The translations under genes and the position numbers were made by a program. Below, one piece after another: positions 58,940 through 64,000 of a DNA stretch of 64,000 nucleotides. The first letter of the stretch is position 1. Each line of letters starts with the position of its first letter. The stretch comes from Sphingomonas sp. CFBP 8760 (GTDB lineage: Bacteria; Pseudomonadota; Alphaproteobacteria; Sphingomonadales; Sphingomonadaceae), in the NCBI RefSeq assembly GCF_014841615.1, contig NZ_JACYUG010000005.1, positions 92,825-156,824 on the forward strand, written 5' to 3'. The notes beneath the pieces were generated by a model. It saw nothing but the letters and a program-made list of their open reading frames with translations, was not told the DNA's origin and ran no database searches.

Positions 58940-59626
58940 ATGAATGATGTTCCTGCGGCTCCCTTCAGCGACCGTCACTTTGCCGCCTTTCTGTTCGATA
59001 TGGATGGCACGCTGATCACCAGCATCGATTCTGCCAATCGTGCCTGGACAAGCTGGGCGCTGATGCATGGCTTTGACCCGGCCTATGTCCTCTCGATCAT
59101 GCATGGCGTTCGAACCGTGGAAACGATGCGGCGCCTGGGCGTACAGGATCCTGTTGCTGAGGCGGCATGGATAACAAGCAGGGAGATCGAGGATACGGAA
59201 GGGGTGGAGTCAATTCCTGGTGCTCTTGAATTCCTGAACAGTATCCCAGCGGGCCGATGGGGCATTGTGACCTCGGCATCACGCGCACTTGCGGAGGCAC
59301 GCCTTGCCAGAGCCGGCATCGATATCCCTCCTGTTTTCGTGACCTCGGAAGACGTGGAACAAGGAAAGCCCGACCCTGCATGTTTCCTGCTTGGCGCGGA
59401 ACGGCTTAACGCCCCGATCGCGCACTGCCTCGTTCTTGAGGATACGGTAGCAGGCCTCTCTGCCGCAGATGCTTCGGGTGCTACCGGGCTCGCCATCTCC
59501 TTCACCCATCAACATCCAATCGGGACCGGCCATTCAGAGATACGCGACTATCGCGGTTTCGCAGTTGCTTCGGAAGAGGCGGGACTCACGTTGGTAGCTG
59601 CATCCATCGACACGTCGGACATTTGA
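58940..59626 (+). CDS. HAD-superfamily phosphatase
   Basis: About 228 residues. The motifs of the phosphoglycolate/sugar-phosphatase HAD-IA subfamily are present: AFLFDMDGTLITS (nucleophile Asp and acid/base Asp), GIVTSASRALAEARL (motif II Ser), GKPDPACFLLGAERL (motif III Lys) and CLVLEDTVAGLSAADASGA (motif IV). The cap is helical, after residue 30. It resembles small sugar phosphatases such as glycerol-3-phosphate or 2-deoxyglucose-6-phosphate phosphatases. A GTG at 58928 is an alternative start. Confidence 0.9.
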   Translation: MNDVPAAPFSDRHFAAFLFDMDGTLITSIDSANRAWTSWALMHGFDPAYVLSIMHGVRTVETMRRLGVQDPVAEAAWITSREIEDTEGVESIPGALEFLNSIPAGRWGIVTSASRALAEARLARAGIDIPPVFVTSEDVEQGKPDPACFLLGAERLNAPIAHCLVLEDTVAGLSAADASGATGLAISFTHQHPIGTGHSEIRDYRGFAVASEEAGLTLVAASIDTSDI

Positions 59627-59824
59627 TGTGAGCGTGGATCGTATTGATACTTGGAAGAAGCTGCCTTGGCGGCCTGTGCGGACCAGCTATCGCCCAACTT
59701 TCATCCGCAGTCCGAGCACGATGGCATCGCCGACGATGCGGCTTCCCCCCGGATCAATGTTTCAAAGCGCTTACGTTCCCGACATGAACGGGCGACCGAA
59801 GTTGGGAGGCGGGGAAGGGTGCCT

Positions 59825-59848
59825 GAATGACCGTTTGTGGGTCGTTAC
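59825..59848 (+). repeat. Degenerate intergenic repeat, copy 3
   Basis: GAATGACCGTTTGTGGGTC followed by GTTAC. Around it (59700-59800) lie further related fragments such as GAACGGGCGACCGAAGTTGG. The 257-base gap between the HAD and S41 peptidase genes contains nothing else recognisable. Confidence 0.5.
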
Positions 59849-59883
59849 AGCCTCGGACGGGCATGCAATATGTGTGAGTAGGA

Positions 59884-61365
59884 TCATCCTGAAGCAATGG
59901 CGAATGCCTGCGCCAGCGCGATGTCCCGCTCGGCTTTCAGATCGGCTACTCGGACTGGCACGATCAAATCCGGCATGATTCCAGCATCCGGCTGCGGTGT
60001 CTCAGGCCAATAGGCGATCAGCGGCAGATCGACCTCGACGCCTGATGCCGGCAATCCGACGAAGAAAAAGGCACCGCCGTTGATGCCACGGCGGTTGCCG
60101 CCGGTCTGCTCGCCAACCAGCGTTCCCAGCCGCTGACGCTGCATGAGGCCTGCGAAGCCGAAGGTGGCCGAAGCGTTCTTCGGGCCGACGAGAACGGCGA
60201 CCCTGCCAGCGAACCGGCGACCCCTGGGCTGGATAGTATCGGTGTCGGACGCGTCGACGGGACGGATCAGAGTGTAAAAGCCGGCCGCGTCAGGACCGAT
60301 TGCCGACGCTCCCCAATCCTTGAAGCTGCGGTCCCAGGTTTTGAGGTAGGGGGCCAGCCGAGCGGGTATCTTGCGGTAGCGTACATGGCGGGAATAGCTG
60401 TCGGCAGGTAGCGGCGCTTCGATCAGGCGGGCAATGATCGCCGCCCCGCAATCGAGCCCTCCCCCATTGTCACGCACGTCGATGACGATGCCCGAAAGCT
60501 GGCGATCGACCGCGGTGTCCAGACTGGCGTCGATGAAGCCCTGCCAATCCCATTTCTCATGGAAAACCGCCCAGGTCGGCATGGTCAGGATGCCGACCTG
60601 GCCACGCACCTCGAACGTCCAGCCATAGGGGGAATCCCTGGAGGGATGGCGCAACGCCGCGCTCCGCGCTGCGGCCGTCATCAAGGGGCAAGCGATCGTC
60701 CCGGCTCGGCCAGCGATCCGCACCACGACACGGGCCGAGGGGGCTGACGATGGGAACAGCAGCGCCCGTAGCACGTCGAATGTCGGCTGATCGGCATCGC
60801 CGGGTATGCCGAGGTCGGCCACCTTGCGCGCATCGTTGCTGCCGTCCGTGCGGGCATAAGGGAGCATCTTCGCCAGCATGTCGCGTGCGCTGACACCGTC
60901 GATCGCAATGACCTCGCTTCCGATCGGCAGATGATGCCCGCTGCCGAGATCGGCGGTGACGATCATGCGCCGGTCCAGCCATGCGAAGGCGAACGGTAAG
61001 CGATCGGGCTTGCCGAACAGCGCCGACGCGACGGCCTGTGTCTGGTTGGCGGGGTTGGGAAAGCTGTGACCGCACCGGATGCTTGCGGTGAAAGCCGACA
61101 GCGCCAGGTAGAAGTCTCCCAGCGTGTGGGGCGTCGCAGCGAAGCGATTGAGGCGCTGCCGCTCGCGCTGGAACTTCGTCGGGGTCAGATAGCGATAGAG
61201 GCCGGGATGCAGGCTGGCATAGGCGTCGCACAGGATGGCGATATCTGATCGCATCGCCGCAGGTGACAGCAGCGTATCGTTCGCCTTGGCTGGAGCGGAC
61301 AGAAAGGCGGTTGCGACCAAGCCCGACGCTCGCGTCAGAAGGTGCCGGCGATCGAGATGTATCAT
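59884..61365 (-). CDS. Tat-exported S41-family peptidase
   Basis: 493 residues. The leader DRRHLLTRASGLVATAFLSAPAKA has a twin-arginine motif, implying periplasmic location. The tail-specific protease core is recognisable: VGILTMPTWAVF, SGIVIDVRDNGGGLDCGAAIIARLI, RFAGRVAVLVGPKNASATFGFAGLMQ (probable catalytic serine) and GTLVGEQTGGNRRGINGG. Substrates are unknown. It ends 45 bases from the end of the AraC-type gene, and the two are likely co-transcribed, since both are on the minus strand. Confidence 0.9.
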   Translation of the reverse strand: MIHLDRRHLLTRASGLVATAFLSAPAKANDTLLSPAAMRSDIAILCDAYASLHPGLYRYLTPTKFQRERQRLNRFAATPHTLGDFYLALSAFTASIRCGHSFPNPANQTQAVASALFGKPDRLPFAFAWLDRRMIVTADLGSGHHLPIGSEVIAIDGVSARDMLAKMLPYARTDGSNDARKVADLGIPGDADQPTFDVLRALLFPSSAPSARVVVRIAGRAGTIACPLMTAAARSAALRHPSRDSPYGWTFEVRGQVGILTMPTWAVFHEKWDWQGFIDASLDTAVDRQLSGIVIDVRDNGGGLDCGAAIIARLIEAPLPADSYSRHVRYRKIPARLAPYLKTWDRSFKDWGASAIGPDAAGFYTLIRPVDASDTDTIQPRGRRFAGRVAVLVGPKNASATFGFAGLMQRQRLGTLVGEQTGGNRRGINGGAFFFVGLPASGVEVDLPLIAYWPETPQPDAGIMPDLIVPVRVADLKAERDIALAQAFAIASG

Positions 61366-61410
61366 GGTCTTGCTCCGAGCGGATGTGCCCCGAGCCGATG
61401 CCGATAACGG

Positions 61411-62505
61411 TCAGGTGGTGCGTTGCAAATCCGGGCGTTCCGCGTCATTTTTGTCGGTTGAGACGCGACGATAGGCCGAGGGTGTGACGCCGAACCGCTC
61501 CTTGAAGACGCGGTTGAAGGTCGCCTTTGATCCGAAGCCGGCATCGATCGCAAGCGTCAGGATATCGCCATCGGTGCCGTCCCGCAGGCGGGCGGCAACA
61601 TGCTCGACGCGCAGCCCGTTGATCGCTTCGGCGAACCCCAGCCCCAGCCCCTCGTTGAGGCCGCGGGATAGATAGGCGGTGTTGGTCCCCAGCCTGCGGG
61701 CCAGCTCGGCAAGATCGAGGTCCGGATCGCGCCACCATCCATGCGCTTCGATCCGATCCGTCCACTCGGCCGCGATCGGCCGCCAGTCGCGCTCGATCGG
61801 CTCCACGATCGGCTGCGGTCGGGCGTCCGCCTGCCGCCAGCCCTCGATCGCCAGATAATTGCCGACGACAGCCAGCACGACGTAGAAACCGAACATATCG
61901 AAGTAAGAGAGCGGCGCGATCAACGCATCAGCGATCAGGTATCCCGTCCGCACCGTCACGATCGCGGCATAGGCGATCAGCACGGCCCGCACGCGCCTTG
62001 CCGCAGCAAGGTCTGATCGGCGCGCCAGCAACCAGCCTCGATGGCGGCGCAGGGCGCGGAGCCCAGCGGCAGCATATCCGATCATCGATGCGAGCAGCAG
62101 CGCCGCCAGGATCGGATCAAGCCAAGGGCGTTGCACCTGCCGGTCGAACGCGCCGCGCAGATCGAGCGGCAGGCAGAAAGCGACAGCCTGATAAGCGAAC
62201 TGGGCCACCGGCAACGCGGCGTGCCAATGGGGTATCGGGCGATCGAAGATCAGGGTGTTCAGGTGCGCGTAGAGCAATGGCCCCATCGCCAGAGGAACAG
62301 CGAACGGCGCGAACGAAAGCCACGGCCATCGATCGTAGAAACCTGCATAGCCGATAGTGAACGGCGTCAGCACCCCGCACAGGACGATCAGCAACGCTCC
62401 GAGAGAGCGTCGCGCCATCCCGCCCCGCCCGATGATAGCAGCCGCCAGCACCAGCATCTGTGCCTCGAACAAACCGAGGATGAGGGACATGGGACCGATG
62501 CTCAC
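61411..62505 (-). CDS. Membrane-anchored AraC-family regulator
   Basis: 364 residues. About seven hydrophobic segments fill the first 230 residues (LILGLFEAQMLVLAAAIIG, LGALLIVLCGVLTPFTIGYAG, SFAPFAVPLAMGPLLYA and others). A C-terminal AraC DNA-binding domain follows: DLDLAELARRLGTNTAYLSRGLNEGLGLGF, then DILTLAIDAGFGSKATFNRVFKERFGVTPSAYRR. This 7TM-plus-AraC architecture transduces an envelope signal to transcription. The start is GTG. It probably regulates the adjacent S41 peptidase gene. Confidence 0.92.
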   Translation of the reverse strand: MSIGPMSLILGLFEAQMLVLAAAIIGRGGMARRSLGALLIVLCGVLTPFTIGYAGFYDRWPWLSFAPFAVPLAMGPLLYAHLNTLIFDRPIPHWHAALPVAQFAYQAVAFCLPLDLRGAFDRQVQRPWLDPILAALLLASMIGYAAAGLRALRRHRGWLLARRSDLAAARRVRAVLIAYAAIVTVRTGYLIADALIAPLSYFDMFGFYVVLAVVGNYLAIEGWRQADARPQPIVEPIERDWRPIAAEWTDRIEAHGWWRDPDLDLAELARRLGTNTAYLSRGLNEGLGLGFAEAINGLRVEHVAARLRDGTDGDILTLAIDAGFGSKATFNRVFKERFGVTPSAYRRVSTDKNDAERPDLQRTT

Positions 62506-62848
62506 ATGACCATCAGCCCCGTCGCACCGACAACGTCAATGGGCGATCGAGTTGGTCATGCGCGGGGGCGCGGGAGTCCCCCATTTTTGATCCTCGCCAG
62601 TACGGCTGGCGTGCGCTGAGCGAGGAAAGTGCCCACGGGATCACTCTCACTTCGCAAAATGAATGAATGACCGAAATTGGGATGCCGAATATAACCGGAG
62701 AATGACCGGAAATGGGTCAGGCTTCGGTCAGCGTACGACTGCGACACTCCAAATGCCGTCAACCGCTTAGATTTGGCCATAAGCTGGCTGTGCCTGTCGT
62801 CTAACAGACCAGCATGCAGTGACGCGTGGCAGTAGGTATGCCACATTG
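62506..62848. other. Intergenic region with tandem repeat-like copies
   Basis: About 340 bases. Two repeat copies lie 35 bases apart (62665-62685 and 62700-62720). No gene is supported. Confidence 0.45.
62665..62720 (+). repeat. Degenerate intergenic repeat, two tandem copies
   Basis: GAATGACCGAAATTGGGATG at 62665 and GAATGACCGGAAATGGGTC at 62700 are related to each other and to the copies at 54703, 55784 and 59825. Confidence 0.5.
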
Positions 62849-63697
62849 ATGACGATGATCCCATTGTGCGTCCCGTTTTCGCGTAAGGAGGAAGCGCGCC
62901 AGGCCGGGGCACGTTGGCATGCCAGCGAACGCGTTTGGCAGTGTGACCGCGACGTGCTGGCGACGTCGGCATATCCAGCCCTTCGGCCTTTCGTACCGCG
63001 GATGTTTCGCCCGGAACTGTCTCCGCCATTCATTCGGCCCTGGATGGTGCCGCAGACCTTGTGGGGGAGGAATCTGCGAGCACTTCTCACCCGTGAGCAA
63101 TGGGACGTGGTACGCCGTGCGGCTTATGAAGAGAGCGGCAAGCGATGCATCGTCTGCGGCGGTCGAGGCCCGGAATGGCCCGTCGAGGCCGACGAGGCAT
63201 GGGAGTATGATGATGTCACGAGCCTGCAGACGCTGAAAAGCGTCATCGCACTTTGCCCGCCGTGTCATCATGTCCGCCATTGGGGCAAGTCGATGGTGGA
63301 GGGGCGTGAAGAAGCGGCACTCAGCCACATGATGAAGGTCAACGACTGGTCAAGGTATCAGGCAAGGGAAGCTGCCGATGCAGCCCTTGCGCAATGGCAC
63401 GACAGATCACGTCGTTCGTGGCGGAGCGATTATAGCTGGGTTACTCGCCGGCACGGGTTTGAGATCGATGATGCAGGTATCGTCCGGGCAGAGCAGGCGA
63501 ACGTGGAGGTGGTGGCCATTGCCCGACATCGGGCGACTGGCCTGAGTTCGCCCCGGGAGGATGTCGTCAACGTCGATGTCCCGATGCATGCGTCGCAAGA
63601 TGTCAGTGACACGATGACAGGCATACTGCCCGATACCAACCGCTCAGTCATCGACTCCGTTTTTAGGGCGGCAAGGAAGATGCTTCGTCGCCGATAA
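62849..63697 (+). CDS. DUF5710 protein with HNH-like zinc motif
   Basis: About 282 residues. The N-terminus (IPLCVPFSRKEEARQAGARWHASERVWQC) is the DUF5710 motif L-x-VP-F-x2-K-x-E-A-x2-LGA-x-W. In the middle, RCIVCGG, then VEADEAWEYDD, and ALCPPCHHVRHWGKS give two CxxC pairs around a glutamate and histidine cluster, as in HNH endonucleases or a zinc ribbon. The C-terminal 90 residues are polar and unrecognised. Such proteins are frequent on plasmids and mobile regions. ATGs at 62849 and 62855 are both plausible starts. Confidence 0.75.
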   Translation: MTMIPLCVPFSRKEEARQAGARWHASERVWQCDRDVLATSAYPALRPFVPRMFRPELSPPFIRPWMVPQTLWGRNLRALLTREQWDVVRRAAYEESGKRCIVCGGRGPEWPVEADEAWEYDDVTSLQTLKSVIALCPPCHHVRHWGKSMVEGREEAALSHMMKVNDWSRYQAREAADAALAQWHDRSRRSWRSDYSWVTRRHGFEIDDAGIVRAEQANVEVVAIARHRATGLSSPREDVVNVDVPMHASQDVSDTMTGILPDTNRSVIDSVFRAARKMLRRR

Positions 63698-63800
63698 AGC
63701 GCTTGAGGCCCGTCAGTCGGGCGAGGGGCCGAATATCGGGTCATCGGCCGATCCCCCTTTTCGAGAGAGCGGCTGCCTGGTCACAGCGGCACCGGGCGGC

Positions 63801-64000
63801 CTAGTCCGACATCCGGTCCGGTTTATGAGCCATCACGTCGCTTTCACCAATTACGACACGATTTCGCCCGCTCGTCTTGGCCTGGTACAGTGCACGGTCG
63901 GCCTTGCTGTAGAGCGTGGCGAACGGTCCGCTGGCGGTGCCATCAGCAACGCCGATACTGACTGTCATGGCCGGGTAGATACCGTCATCGTCGGTGCGGA
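63801..64000 (-). CDS. GGDEF (diguanylate cyclase) C-terminus
   Basis: The last 66 or so residues of a GGDEF domain run into the window's right edge: TVSIGVADGTASGPFATLYSKADRALYQAKTSGRNRV, followed by a short tail ending RMSD. This is the conserved C-terminal strand-helix of diguanylate cyclases, which make c-di-GMP. The GGDEF motif itself is outside the window, so activity cannot be judged. Confidence 0.9.
   Translation of the reverse strand, partial: RTDDDGIYPAMTVSIGVADGTASGPFATLYSKADRALYQAKTSGRNRVVIGESDVMAHKPDRMSD

Noticed and set aside
1..64000. CRISPR arrays, tRNA and rRNA genes
   Set aside because: I found no series of regularly spaced repeats, and no cloverleaf-like TPsiC arm (GTTCGAATCC-type) outside coding sequence.

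Overview
The window looks like chromosomal accessory DNA from a sphingomonad-like alphaproteobacterium (Sphingomonadaceae). The GC content is high, there are three TonB-dependent receptors, secreted glycosidases and Tat-type leaders, a free-standing SWIB-domain protein, and families typical of sphingomonads. This assignment is inferred from gene content; there is no rRNA and I saw no tRNA.

Layout. 1-6.4 kb: a DJ-1/PfpI-type gene translationally coupled to a siderophore-type TonB receptor, a decayed IS5-type transposase, an orphan type VI amidase effector/immunity pair (Tae4/Tai4), a GH43 glycosidase and a small lipoprotein. 6.4-11 kb: a VapBC-type toxin-antitoxin pair and two paralogous tyrosine recombinases, the second broken, flanking a Crp/Fnr regulator. 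11-24 kb: small genes, a large secreted glycosidase-like protein, a decayed Tat-exported class V aminotransferase, a TonB receptor, and a cobalamin riboswitch controlling another TonB receptor plus a PepSY membrane protein. 24-30 kb: an esterase gene split by an 864-bp IS5-family element with a CTAG target duplication, rodA, and an FTR1/cytochrome c iron permease coupled to an arsenite-type exporter, divergent from an ArsR regulator with a visible operator. 30-32.6 kb: a serine resolvase, a cupin-like protein and a SWIB protein.

32.9-43.4 kb is a defence island on the plus strand: a GHKL ATPase with a C-terminal nuclease-like domain, Hachiman (hamA, hamB), then a DUF4297 nuclease, a Rad50-like zinc-hook ATPase and a HEPN/HTH protein. 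The last three look like a Lamassu-Cap4-like core whose third partner is a HEPN protein.

44.4-54.4 kb holds the most unusual block. Six tightly packed plus-strand genes encode an acid phosphatase (HAD), a nucleotidyltransferase-like protein, a SAICAR-synthetase (PurC)-like protein, an AbrB-fold protein, a small P-loop nucleotide-kinase-like protein and a nucleoside deaminase. They converge on two minus-strand genes: a molybdenum hydroxylase large subunit, and a [2Fe-2S] subunit fused to a VioB/RebD-type ferritin-like domain. The set has the parts expected of a nucleoside- or purine-derived small-molecule pathway, and I know of no described system with this composition.

54.9-64 kb is more ordinary: an unknown Ala-rich protein, an ABM-domain membrane protein, an esterase-like phytase-family protein, a DUF2171/PRC-barrel protein, a HAD phosphatase, an S41 peptidase, a membrane-anchored AraC-type regulator, a DUF5710/HNH-like protein and the end of a GGDEF protein. 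A degenerate short repeat recurs in several intergenic gaps of the right half.
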